DNA of 64,000 bases from Dirofilaria immitis (taxonomy: Eukaryota; Nematoda; Chromadorea; Rhabditida; Onchocercidae). Of the stretch, positions 27,065-38,500 are shown piece after piece (positions within the stretch are counted from its first letter, which is position 1; every line of letters starts with the position of its first letter). Where the stretch lies: assembly GCA_024305405.1 (NCBI GenBank), contig JAKNDB010000107.1, forward strand, positions 3,224,001 to 3,288,000, given 5' to 3'. Under the pieces are notes generated by a model that had not been told where the DNA came from, did no database searches, and worked only from the letters and a program-made list of their open reading frames with translations. Position numbers and translations under genes: made by a program.

Positions 27065-28101
27065 TTCATAATCACCCTCATCCCTATCCTCATCTTCATC
27101 GCTCATATTCGCTAAGAAAGGAAGGAATTATACTTTTTATTTTTCTTTTTACTCTCATCCTATCCACTATCTTTTTGGCGCCTGTAACCGCTAAATATCA
27201 TTTGAATGGAGAAAAATCTGCTTACGGAGAATGTCAAAGGTCATATGATTGCTAATTGTTTTGGTGTGGTAAGTTCACTGAGCGGGAAGATGATAGAGGG
27301 TGTTCTTGTTTATTTGCAAAACTTTCTAACATTTAGTTTATTCATTGGCATCTTTATTCTTACGACATATGCTGTTTTCTCTCCCGTGCGACTTTATTTC
27401 TGACTTATGCAAAATTTATTCATTTTTAACTAAATATTATGAAGCTTATACGACATCATGTAATTTATTATTAAATTTTCATAAATCGAAATTTTTTGCT
27501 TCGTTGTTAAATTCTGTCTTTTTCCTCTATTATTAGAATATAACTATTAAATCAAATCGATTTTCCTTGATTGTTAAGATGACTGATTGGCATTTTAATT
27601 AGCGCATATTATTATTAATCAGAATATTGAATAATCTCATGATTTTATCTCTTAAATATATTCAGTTTTAATGATTCATCATATATCTCTCATAATATTA
27701 ATGTCAAAAAAAAAAAAATTTTTAAAGAACATTTGCCACATGCCGAAATTGCAACTTCATATCAATTATCGCATTCTATAGTTTGTTCAGTCTTATAAGT
27801 ACTTATTTTATAGCATTTACCTCATATATTTGATAAATAGAACTTAGCGAAGTGACATTTTTCTCATAGATCACATCACATCAATCTTCAAAATGAAATT
27901 AGCTTCAGAATGATTAGGGTATATGTATGTGAAATATATATAGGATGAGAAATAAATGCTCTCATCGACCATTTGTTGTCGCTATTCGAAAAAAGAACTT
28001 CTTGTTTGTTAGTTTCTCAATTCTCGATTGCTTTTTGTCCATCGATTATTATGCATCTTCTTCTTGTATGCTTTCTTTTAAAATTCAAGGAAATGTCTTT
28101 C

Positions 28102-28127
28102 TATTATTATTATTATTATTATTATTC
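28102..28127. repeat. TTA trinucleotide repeat
   Basis: Pure TAT/TTA microsatellite of about eight units in the gene-poor region. Confidence 0.85.
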
Positions 28128-28502
28128 TTCGATAAAATTAATTGTATATAAAGTAATAATTTGAAATGAACGTTTTTAATTTAACATTTAATTTTTATGA
28201 ATACTTTTAACTTTAATGCTTAATATTTACAAATATTTTTGAATCGATTTTGAAGCAATGAAAGAAAAGGCATCATATATGATGCCAAATGATCCAAAAT
28301 ATTCTTTGATGAAAAAGGAAAAGAAGGAAACCAAGAAGAAAGGTCAATTTATAGAAAGGAATCCTAAATGCTTTATAATAATTGACATTAAAAGCGGACT
28401 GAGATGGAGAAGTGAAGCATTGTCAGTTAGGTACAGAGGAAGCAGGCATTATGTTATACTTCATTTCCGTCCAATATGCAATGTTCAATGCATTCATGAA
28501 TA

Positions 28503-28521
28503 GCATGCATGCATGCATGCA
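28503..28521. repeat. GCAT tetranucleotide palindromic repeat
   Basis: gcatgcatgcatgcatgca, a self-complementary microsatellite. Confidence 0.85.
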
Positions 28522-29113
28522 TTGGACATCCATGTTCTCATGTCTTTCATATCGCACACATATGGCAAGTTGTCGACAATTTTTGCACATTTTTCTTCTC
28601 AATTGTCTTAACTGCTTTTTTTGAAAGCATCAGAAGGATTAAGAGAGCATGAGAAGGAGGAGAAGGAAGAGTGTGCTATGTTGTTTATTTTGTTGTGGAG
28701 TGAAACCTCTGTAGATAGGGTAGAAATTCCTGAAAATAAACTGCGAAGATGCAATGAATAGCAGTCGATGGACGCAGAAAAAGGCGGCCGTGGCCATAGG
28801 AGCAACATAAGAGCGCTGACATCTCCGAGCAATTTCATCGATGGTGCGCGCTACTCCTCCTCCTTCTCCAGGTATTATTATTATCATTCTGTGCACTAAT
28901 GGATTGTGCTCATTGCACAGTGATTCTGGAACGTGCGACACATATTCTCTTCCAGAAGTCTAACATCGAGAAGATGCTACAAAAACACAGATGGACTAGT
29001 ATGAAAAGGTGAGGGATGGCCAAACTAGGCAGAGAGAATCTGTTGCCATGAAAGCCGCATAAGTGATAGATTGATTCCGAAGTTTATTGACAAGCGGAAC
29101 GTTTAATACAAGA

Positions 29114-29296
29114 GTAGCAACAGCAACAGCAGCAGCAACAGCAGTAGCAGTTGTAGCACCATATCTTAAACGTGCATTTTGCACGTTTCCTTTCCCTTGA
29201 TCATCATATTATCTTTCTTCCCTCCCTCGCTCTCTCTCCTTCTTTCTCTGTCATCATATCGTTATTACTGCTGCTGCTGCTACTACTGCAACTGCA
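29114..29296. repeat. inverted CAG/CTG-rich arms enclosing a 9-bp hairpin
   Basis: A CAG/CAA triplet tract at 29114-29157 is partly complementary to a CTG/CTA tract at 29261-29296. Between them lies a perfect hairpin at 29168-29188 (aaacgtgca, TTT loop, tgcacgttt). The arms also contain gcagttg/caactgc elements. The outer pairing is imperfect. Confidence 0.55.
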
Positions 29297-29468
29297 CGAC
29301 TTTCCCTTCTCTCTGTGAGGGCAATTTTTCTGTTATGTGCTTGCTGATGCGTGCTGTGTTGCGCTCTGCAATAGCAATCTCTTAGTGTTTGTCTTGCCTA
29401 TCCTGGGGCATGTTTCCTCTACACCTCTCATCCTTCTCCTCTGTTTATGCCTAGGCTATCTATCTCAT

Positions 29469-29517
29469 CGATGTACGATGTGCGATGTACGATGTATGTT
29501 GTACGATGTACGATGTA
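29469..29517. repeat. seven-copy CGATGTA heptamer array
   Basis: Seven consecutive 7-mers, five of them exact CGATGTA; the others are CGATGTG and TGTTGTA. An ATTCA-type degenerate run follows. Confidence 0.85.
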
Positions 29518-31116
29518 CGATTCAATTCAATTCAGTTCATTTTAATTCTTTCCATCATTTAGATTGCCGTTTGAGTTAATTGCATGACTTACAAGAGAAG
29601 TATACTTATTGCTTTCTTCTCATTAATCATATTTATTATTCATTTCAAGATAATATCTATAACGAAAGATTAATCATTTAACAGTATATTTTATTTGGTT
29701 CACTTCATTTATAACAATAAATCATTTAATATAAGATAGATACCTGAATTATATAAGTTCCTTGCATAATAGCATCATTATATATAAACTTTTATCATCA
29801 GTATATGAGTATGAGATGAAATGTGAGTTGGAAGTTGTCACATCGTTATTTAGACCTTATATTTATTTGATTGTTACCTAGTTATTTGCACATTTAAAAG
29901 CTAAGCATCAATATTCATGCAAACAGTATAATCCCACATCATTTCTATATTCCAAATTCTTCGATTTAGCATATATTGATCTTTTAATCATTAGTTAGTT
30001 ATAGTAAGTAATGGCACTGATTAGAAATTGTGATCAGGTGTCATTTTGGTAATATAATTTTGTAATAAGATATTTAGCTAGGCGTTTGTTATGGTGCTCG
30101 ATGATAAAAATCAATGGAATTGTAATTGAATAAATAAGTTTTCGTTGCTATGTTATACCCTTATCAACTGTGAGAATTTTTTTTCTTCAAGAATTCGGTA
30201 AAATTAATTTTCATCCTCAAGTACCATCCATAATTTGCTGTATTTCTGTCACAAATTTATAAAATAATTTGTTTCATAGTTAAAAATAATCATCATCTCT
30301 AAATTTCAGTTCTATTGTTCAAATATACAACTTATTGAGAATGGATTTGATTTACATTGTTGAATTTAACGTAATTTTTAACGTCCTTTAGCGATTGAAT
30401 AAATTACATGCTAACGTATAGCTCTAATCATTCCAAATTTATTAAAATGATGGAAAATTGCATATGACGATCATAAATTAAATATTTAAGAAATTTAGAA
30501 GATCATTTCAGCAATACTCTCTACTAATACGTATTATCATTTGTGTAATGTCTTCTATAGATTTCCTGCTGCCAAAAATTTATGATAGTTTTAGAATATG
30601 AAATAAGTGAGCTTGTAAGAGCAAACCGTTATCAATAGTGTTGATGATTTCTGAATCAATTAAATTGATTATTTTATTTGATTCGAATCATATGAAACTT
30701 GTCTTTCCTCAGATTGCATGTAAAGATATCACATTATTATGTCTCAAATTACATCTCCCATTTATATTAATCATAATTAAACTTTTCATTGATTCTCTCT
30801 ATTTTTCGATGTGATATGAGACTGTCTTTAGTACTTTTAGTTAATCATTATTCATAATATCGATATGGTTATCAAAGCGTAAGCATAGAGAAAGTTAGTC
30901 TTCTCAATGCTTTATAAATACATCGAAGTCTCTGGAGACTGATATTTCTGGAAATCAGAATTTATATCGAATACTGTATAGTTTCTTGGTGTAGCTTGTT
31001 TATACTGTGTACGCATGGACATCAGCAGAAGGTATATATATATGTGTGTATACATGTGCAGGAACTAACCACATTCATTAACGAGAGGTCGCAGAGAAAT
31101 AAAAGGAAGTGGCCTT

Positions 31117-34100
31117 ATGTGGGCTCCGGTTGAAAGCACGCAGGCTGAGACAGCTTCGCTGAGTTCGTGGAGTATCGAACAACAGCAGGTAATTATTTCA
31201 AATAGAAAAAGGTAATTATTGTGACTTATCTGATACTCCAAACAGTTAAATCCAAAAATGATTGTATTTGACTTTTATAAATTGTATCATTTTTTCTTAT
31301 CATTGTGATAATCTTCATTTGATTATTTGTTGAAATCATTTTCTGATCGTACTAGGTCCATATTTATCTGAAGCAGCTTTTTTGCAGAATCGTTGGGGTG
31401 GTGTTAGCGATTACAGTAATAATGTAGCATTCGATGAGCATATGCGATCAATTGTACCACCAGCTTTTCGGAATAGTAATGCGAAAGTTGTTTGGCAAGA
31501 GCCAAAATCACTGGGTAAAACTTTCGTTTCACTGTTTTGCTTTCCCCATTATATAAAGGCAGTATGAATTTTTTCTACATATTGTTACACATATTTTAGA
31601 AGCAAATATTAATGAAGCATTGGGTATCTGGCAGGCAACGCCTCTCAACCAGTTTTCTTTAGAACAGGAACCATTAAGTGGTTTGTTTTAATGTAGTTTT
31701 TGACCGATTTTGTACAGTAAATCAGGTTTACTGTTTTAGAAATGTAATGATCCTAAAATATCGGTAATAAACCAGTAAGTCGAATATATAGGATGTTGTA
31801 ACGATCAGTTATCTTTTATTCGTTCTACATACAGTTCTTCATATTCCAAAAATTCACTGCTGAATAGTGGGACATTCCGATAGTCATAGTCCTAAATATT
31901 ATTGCTTAGATATGTATGTGGACATTGAGATAAATTTCTTGTCAGATGTTATTATTTTTAACTACTTGATTTTAAGGATGACAGTAGAAAAACACTATAA
32001 TTGCAGGAACAAGCCATTTTCCTCCGACTTTTGCCGGTTGTGGCGCAGCAAATGGTTGGTCGCAACCAGAAATTGGTTAATATTTTGTTCTGCAGTGATA
32101 CTTCGTTTATTTATCTCATAAAAAAACTTTTTTTACCACAGAATCATCCAAACTTTCAATAGTTCTCTATATTTCTTGAAAATGATGCAGATCAGCGAAA
32201 TTGGGATATATCCGCTCAGCCACAAACAGTACGAGCAGCAGTACCATTTTGTGGCGGTTTAGCTCAGAATAAATTATGGCCAAATGAAGAGCAAGTTTGG
32301 GGTAATACCCAGCGTCCTCCAGTATTTCCAACAGGTCCACCACCGCCTGCTTATGCTGCAAGTAAGTATTTGAAATAGTAATAGTGACAAAAAATTTTTC
32401 GATGTTTCATCTTTATTCATTTTTAAGAAACGCATGAATGTTAAATGTTATTCAGATTAAATGAAAACAATTATTCTGATGCATGTGTAGGTTGGCAGCA
32501 AAATGCACCGCGCGGAAACATTTTTCCTCTACCAGCACGATTCAGCGGTCCACCATTTGAAAGTAACGCTGTGATGGGAAATTGGGTGCAGCGTCCGATG
32601 AATGAGCCGGTACAGCCGCCAGTGCCACCATCAAGTATTCCACCACCTCAAAGAAGTCGATTGCAAAATGTTTGGGGTGGCACTCCAACGGTAAACAACA
32701 CAGTTAATGGAATGTATCTCCCACCACCTAATGTCGAATATAGTGTAAGATTTCACTAATTTTCATCATTTTCTGGAGTCTTGTATTACGTCTCTTATAA
32801 AAGTCATTTCTCCAAGATCTAAACTCGAAGCTGAATGTAGTTAAAAAGTTAAGATATTAAAAGCTAGATTGGAAACTAGATGTAGTTAAAAAATTAAGAT
32901 ATTAAGTGTAATTTTTTCCTGAAATTCTTATGTTCATATCACTTCAGAAGAGTCAGTTTATTTGAGTTTATCATGAATAGTTATAAATTGTGAGCTTTAT
33001 TCAAATTCATGATAGAGCAATAATCAGTATTGTAGAATTATAGGAAGAATGGCTTTTATAAATGATTTCATGATTATAGATGCCAAATGGATTGACACAG
33101 TGGAATCCTCCAACAGGCAACGGTGGCGCGGCAGTAACGGCGGTACCTGTTGTACCAAAGCCACAGTTTACTCAAAGCTTTGTGAATCGTTCTCCACCTC
33201 CTCCTAGTACTTTCAATTCTTATTCACAAATCTCAAAATCTGATTCGGTTTGTGATTTTTTACTTTTTTTTTTAATTTTAAAATATCGTCTCAGGGCAGT
33301 ACATTCTTATGACATGGTTGCATCACTTTTTGGATTTTGCATAATATTATTCCTTCGAATTATAGTTTATGGGTGAAAATGCTGTTTGGCAAGATCCAGA
33401 AGGTGAAGTACGTAAATGGCAAAGAGATACTGGTACTGCTGCGTGGGGTGATCCAGAGAAGCAACAGAGTTCGCTTTTTATTATATTCTCAATATATGAG
33501 CTCTACTTAATTGAATCTATTATTAGAACTTAATAATGTTGATATAAAATTTTACACAGAGCTTATTTTAGAAGAAATCAAACGATGGCTTATACCGGCC
33601 GGAAAAGAATACGACAACTCAGATAATAACGAGAGTAATAAGTTTTGTTCTGGTCATTATCTCTTAAGTTTAGAATATTTTTCTTAATTTAACTGATTCA
33701 TATTCTCACAAAAGAAACTTTTTTCATCTCAGGCAGTCGTGCAATTGCTGCTCTTGGTTGGGGTGATCTTCCTTCAAAATCATCGAATAATAATATTGTA
33801 CCAGCTTCGACGAATTCTGTTTCATCATGGCCAACTAGAAGCATGCAAGCAACTATTGCTACAGCTTCATCTAACGCAGGTTTATATTTCTGATCATTAT
33901 TTATCGTTCTGAATCTTATGGCTAGCTGTTGATCCTGTTCTGATGCATTAGAAATATATTGTGTTCAGTAATATACTCAGAGATCTTGATGATTGAAAAT
34001 CACCTTATTTCAGATTTTTTTGAATCTAAATGATCTTGATTCTTTTTCTTTTCCTAAAAGTACTTATATTTGGATTTTTCTTTTAGGATGGAGTAATCGT

Positions 34101-35505
34101 CCGGCTTCAGGAACTACGAAATCAACAACTATTCCGACTCTTTGGGAAATTCTTTCTGAGCATCAGCCTTCATCATTGGAGAGTGGTTGGATGCCGTCAG
34201 ATGGCGGAAGTAACGCAACAATGCCTGCTTCCACACAACAAATTGTTGAACAGTTACGCCAGGCTGTTGCCAAAGGTGTTTAAAATATAAGCTCCTTTAT
34301 CATTTCATCATGATTTAAGCCATCGCAAAAATATGATTTCATATTACCGAAATGAAGTAATTGCAGGATTGATTGATGTTTCACTTCTCAGTAAGCCACT
34401 CCCGAACGAGGCACTCTCAGAGATGCGCACGCTGCTCAGCCGCATCCCAGTATTGGAACAAGCAGAAAATGATTTAGCTCGTCTCATGAACGCTGTGAAA
34501 ATTGTAAGTTTATTTTTAATGAAACAGAGGAGATTTCATTTATTGATTTTACATAATTAGGACGTAGTATGGTTTTTTTTATCTTATATTTAACTTTTAA
34601 GAATAACGATCCTGAAGGGAAGTGGAAGGATGGATACTCCGACAGATCTCATGACATCAGAGCAACGATCAGAATATAGCCGTCTAGTGATTGAAATTGC
34701 TGCGACTAAAACGGAAATTTCAACAATTCGTGAACGAATACGTGGGAATTCCGATGCTGCTAGTGTCAGAGTAGGTCTTTTACTCAAATTTCAGCATACT
34801 AGTGGGAAATATATTACGGTAAGAATTAATAGTACTTTTTATTTAAATTTTGAAAGCAATTCGCGTGTATAATCCGGAATTTCATATTTAACAGGTGGGT
34901 TGTCCCATACTCCTTAGCGCTTTCCAACTTCCATGGCCACCATCCAGATGTCTATATCAACTAACGTCTTTCATATGTTTCATGAGCGGAAGTTTGACAT
35001 TTTAACTTAACGTTTGGTTCATTCTACAGCGCCAATTCTACTTACCAGAATTGGCCTACTTGGAGCATATATTCAATATCTATGCTTTAAGAATAAATGT
35101 GGCGAGATGTGAGAATAGAGCGAAGTATGTCATATACATATCATATCTATGAAGTTCTGTCACGTAACTCTCTATGCTGCTCAGGCTATATTAAAGTGAG
35201 ATAAGGTAGGAAAAGGAGGAAGTCAAAATGGAGTAATTAAAATATGAAAATTATTGAAGTAATGAATTGCAAGGTTTCATAACGAAAATTGCCTCCGAAC
35301 GATTTAAAAAAGATCAACTGTCATGAAAAAATACAAATTAAAAGTTGAAAAAATTTTGCAGCCAGCAACGAGTTTAGCTGATACTCAGCGAATGCAACCA
35401 CCACAATCGCAACCAGTTATAACAACGTCAACCTCTCCTCGTTTTGGTGACAGTATTTTGGATGTTGCTGTGCGTGTTGAACAACAGAAACTATTTTCAA
35501 TGTAG
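31117..35505 (+). CDS. GW182 family protein (AIN-1/AIN-2 type)
   Basis: Scaffold that links microRNA-loaded Argonaute to deadenylases. Fourteen exons join into about 629 residues: 31117-31188, 31388-31514, 31600-31680, 32007-32075, 32191-32361, 32491-32744, 33080-33247, 33366-33468, 33560-33634, 33733-33879, 34087-34275, 34367-34503, 34618-34770 and 35362-35505. G/W motifs are scattered throughout (RWGGVSDYS, NGWSQPEIG, VWGNTQRPP, VWGGTPTVN, AAWGDPEK, LGWGDLPSK, GWSNRPASG). The segment VEQLRQAVAKGLIDVSLL then LPNEALSEMRTLLSRI matches the conserved helical segment of the TNRC6/GW182 mid region. I see no RRM. The acceptor for the exon at 34618 is uncertain: TTTTAAG at 34601 is closer to consensus but breaks frame. 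The choice between ain-1 and ain-2 cannot be made here. Confidence 0.85.
32836..32905. repeat. 25-bp direct repeat in a GW182 intron
   Basis: tgtagttaaaaagttaagat at 32836 recurs at 32881 with one mismatch; the match continues through attaa in both copies. Confidence 0.8.
35031..35055. repeat. 9-bp-stem hairpin in the last GW182 intron
   Basis: gccaattct and agaattggc are exact reverse complements around a 7-nt loop. The surrounding intron (about 590 bp) is less AT-rich than its neighbours. A regulatory or structural role is only speculation. Confidence 0.6.
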
Positions 35506-38500
35506 TGTAGATGTTAAATACTGACTAGTCAGCAAGGCACGCATGCATCGCTATACCTGCCTTTTTCATCATGTATCTTCTCATTTTCCATGTTTTATCA
35601 TGAAATTTTCAACGGAATTCAACCTCACGGTGCGTGTGCAGCTCAATTCATGCGTAATGAACTTATATTTTCATTATCGTTGTGTTAATCCTAAATGATC
35701 ATATGTATAATACTGTCTCTGATTCAACAATTTCTCATTTTTGAACTAGATGGATGCGCGCAGATTCTTTTTGCTTTTTGTACTTTTTAAGAGTTGCACC
35801 TAACACCACCATCATCTCGTGCATTATTATAATGTCATATAGCTATTTCTATATGCTACGTGCAATGATTTAAAAAATTTTTCGCCGATATGAAAGATGA
35901 ATCAGCTATAGTACAAGAAATGTTCGAATTACTGGTTTTATGTGCTGGTACTGAGGTGGTAATGGTGTATTCTCAAGAGTTTATGCAGCAACTTATTTTC
36001 CCGAAAAGAGGTATGTGGAATAATTCTATTTCTAATGGATTCATTTTTTTTATTATCAAGAAAAGTAATCTAAACATTCTTTGTGTCTTTCTCTTCAGTT
36101 CTCATGGGTCATTTATGTCGATGTCTTAATTGATTCTTGTTGTATTATGTCAAATCATTCATTTCTTACGTGTTCTTTTTCTTATCATTTACTTTGGTTA
36201 TTTAGTAGAATAAGCGCAGTTAGTCGTGTCGTGATAATTTCCTTTTTCTCCATATTTATACATTTGAATCTCGTGTAAGTTATATAGTTCAATTGAGCAG
36301 TTGTTGATATTTTCAAATTCTTGCATATTTTTTTTAATTCCAAGCTCATTGATACAGTATGTGAAGCTACTGTGAAATAATTTTTGTTGAAAAGAGTTTT
36401 CGAGAAATTGCTGGATGTCTTGATTGAGATTTCACTCAAATTTTGTTTTTCCGCTTCCCTTTTTCTCAGTCTTTGTTCTTAAATTTCCAGAAGCTCCGCA
36501 TATGTTTCCATTAATTCTGCTCAGCTAAAGCTCACTCGGAATGCGAGGATGAGCTTCTGTGCATTGTCGAGCTATGTATATGTTATGTCAGGGAAACAAG
36601 ATTGGTTCGATTCGTATACTTGTGAACTCTTTGAAGTGCTCATTCATAAGTTGGAAACATAAATTTGCGTTTCCAATTGCTCTCTGAATTTATCTGTTAA
36701 TTGATCATGACTTATGAATCATGACTTTATGAATACTAAATGAGAACAAGAAACCTTTTTTTCTAGCAAGCAAAGTTTGAATGAATATGGTAAGGTATGA
36801 GCGAACCGTGTCTTTTGGTATCATCTGCATGCATTATAGAAGTTTTCGATCGGTATTTTCTTAGGCTATTTGTTGCAACATTTACTCATAGCATAAGCCT
36901 GTGTGTGCGTTAAGTACATGTAGTGCCCGCTGCGGTGCAATAGCCTCCACTTGCTGCATTCATTAATTAATAGGGTGTTTAATTTTTGATGTTACATAAT
37001 TTACCCATTAGTAATTATGTCGGAAATCTTGAGATAGCTCTCGCAATGTTTATATGTTTACTGTATAAGTAACCAAATAGTTCTTCCTTATTTACATTGT
37101 ACTGTCACTTCAAAGCATTTCATGTTTTTTTTTGTTTATTTAAAGTCTAAATTCATTGGAATGTTAAATTTATGCTTCCATACCAAATGCTTACTATTAA
37201 CACTTATTCCATGCTCGCATGTACAGTTACTTTCATACGATCAGTCGGCGGTGTTTAAGCTTTTAAGTTTCATCTATATGTAATGACTCCATATATAAGA
37301 GATATAGATTACCTGAAATTCCAGATGGTTTTTTTTCAAAGTTTATTGCAAAATTAGAATTTTAAGGAGCAGATGAATGTTGCTACTGATCGTTGAAAGC
37401 TTATTATTCTGTGGATGCCTCGCATTTCGATGTTTTTTTTTCCGGAGAGGAAAATATCGGTTCTCGTTACTTCGGGTATTCTTAGTCGTTTGCGCCGTTT
37501 TTATTCTCAGCGTACAATTAATTTAATTCTTTCGTTTCTATTTTATTTGGTTATATTGTTTTATTATTGGTGTTTTTCTTTTATTTATATATATCACTAA
37601 TCATTAATTGATCAAATAAGCATTAATGTCGCCATCCTTTTTTCCTGTTATCGTCAGTTATGATTAGCAAAAACAACTCCATCAGCAAGTGCTCATCGTT
37701 GCTTCGCCATTGTTAGCATTATTATTACTACTATATTATCATTAATTACCCGAACGTCTTTTTTCGTCCTAATTTCATTCTTTCCCATGCACTATCTTTA
37801 TTTTTATCAATCTTGCAGGTTGTTTGTCATCTTTTTCTCTTCCTTTTATATACAAAAGAAAAAGTTGCAAATGATCTCGATCATATGTTTCCTCGGGGTA
37901 TCAAATTTTTGCAAGTAGGTGCAATACACTGCAGTTGATTGGATAAATGTTTATCTCCGTTTGTTCATTGTTTCATGGAGCTTAGTCAATTTTGTTTTAG
38001 AACTAAGCCAAACCTTAACGAGTTTGAATCACTTTCCCGTGTCTCTTAATTGTTGCAGATTTTGGAAAAAAAATAAGGTAGGAACTGTATTTGTTTTATC
38101 AATCATTCTATATGCCAATGAAATCTTTTTAAATCTTTTTTTTCGGAATTATTCTTTCAAGCCTTTTCATACCCACTTCCGATTTAGGTAGGCCGCCTTC
38201 TCTGCTCTTTGTTTTTTCTCAGGTCACTTTTTCACGAACTTAAAAAACTAAAATTTGCTAATACAGATGCTGCTGTTATTATTTTTTCCGTAATATTATT
38301 ATATATTTAATATGCATAAGCGTGAATGGTTTCATTTAGTACCTGTTATTCCCTTTTGGTCTCGAGCTTTTCCATCTGTACAGTATCTTAACATTATCAT
38401 CACGCCACTATCGGCCAATTGTATTTCTTAATATTATTAACTGAAATTTTGAGATCTTAAAAAAGGAGTGCGAATTTGTGAAATTTGGGAGGTCGTTTTT

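Larger units (their letters stand above)
24806..31116. other. long gene-poor region between lin-23 and the GW182 gene
   Basis: About 6.3 kb without an exon I can support. An AATAAA at 25108-25113 may serve lin-23. The part 26700-29600 is less AT-rich and holds simple repeats and fold-back sequences, listed separately. It may contain regulatory DNA or an upstream non-coding exon of the GW182 gene. The ORFs here are low-complexity or overlap each other in both strands and are not convincing. Confidence 0.5.

Noticed and set aside
26619..27099. Overlapping ORFs on both strands, one with an Asp run
   Set aside because: The Asp run is the CAT microsatellite; no splice signals or recognisable residues, and both strands are open by chance.
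28996..29184. Ala/Val-rich minus-strand ORF
   Set aside because: Composition comes from CAG/CAA triplets; no family similarity seen.
35890..36010. Orphan exon as a further GW182 3' exon
   Set aside because: GW182 already ends in a stop at 35505 after an in-phase exon, and no acceptor precedes this ORF.
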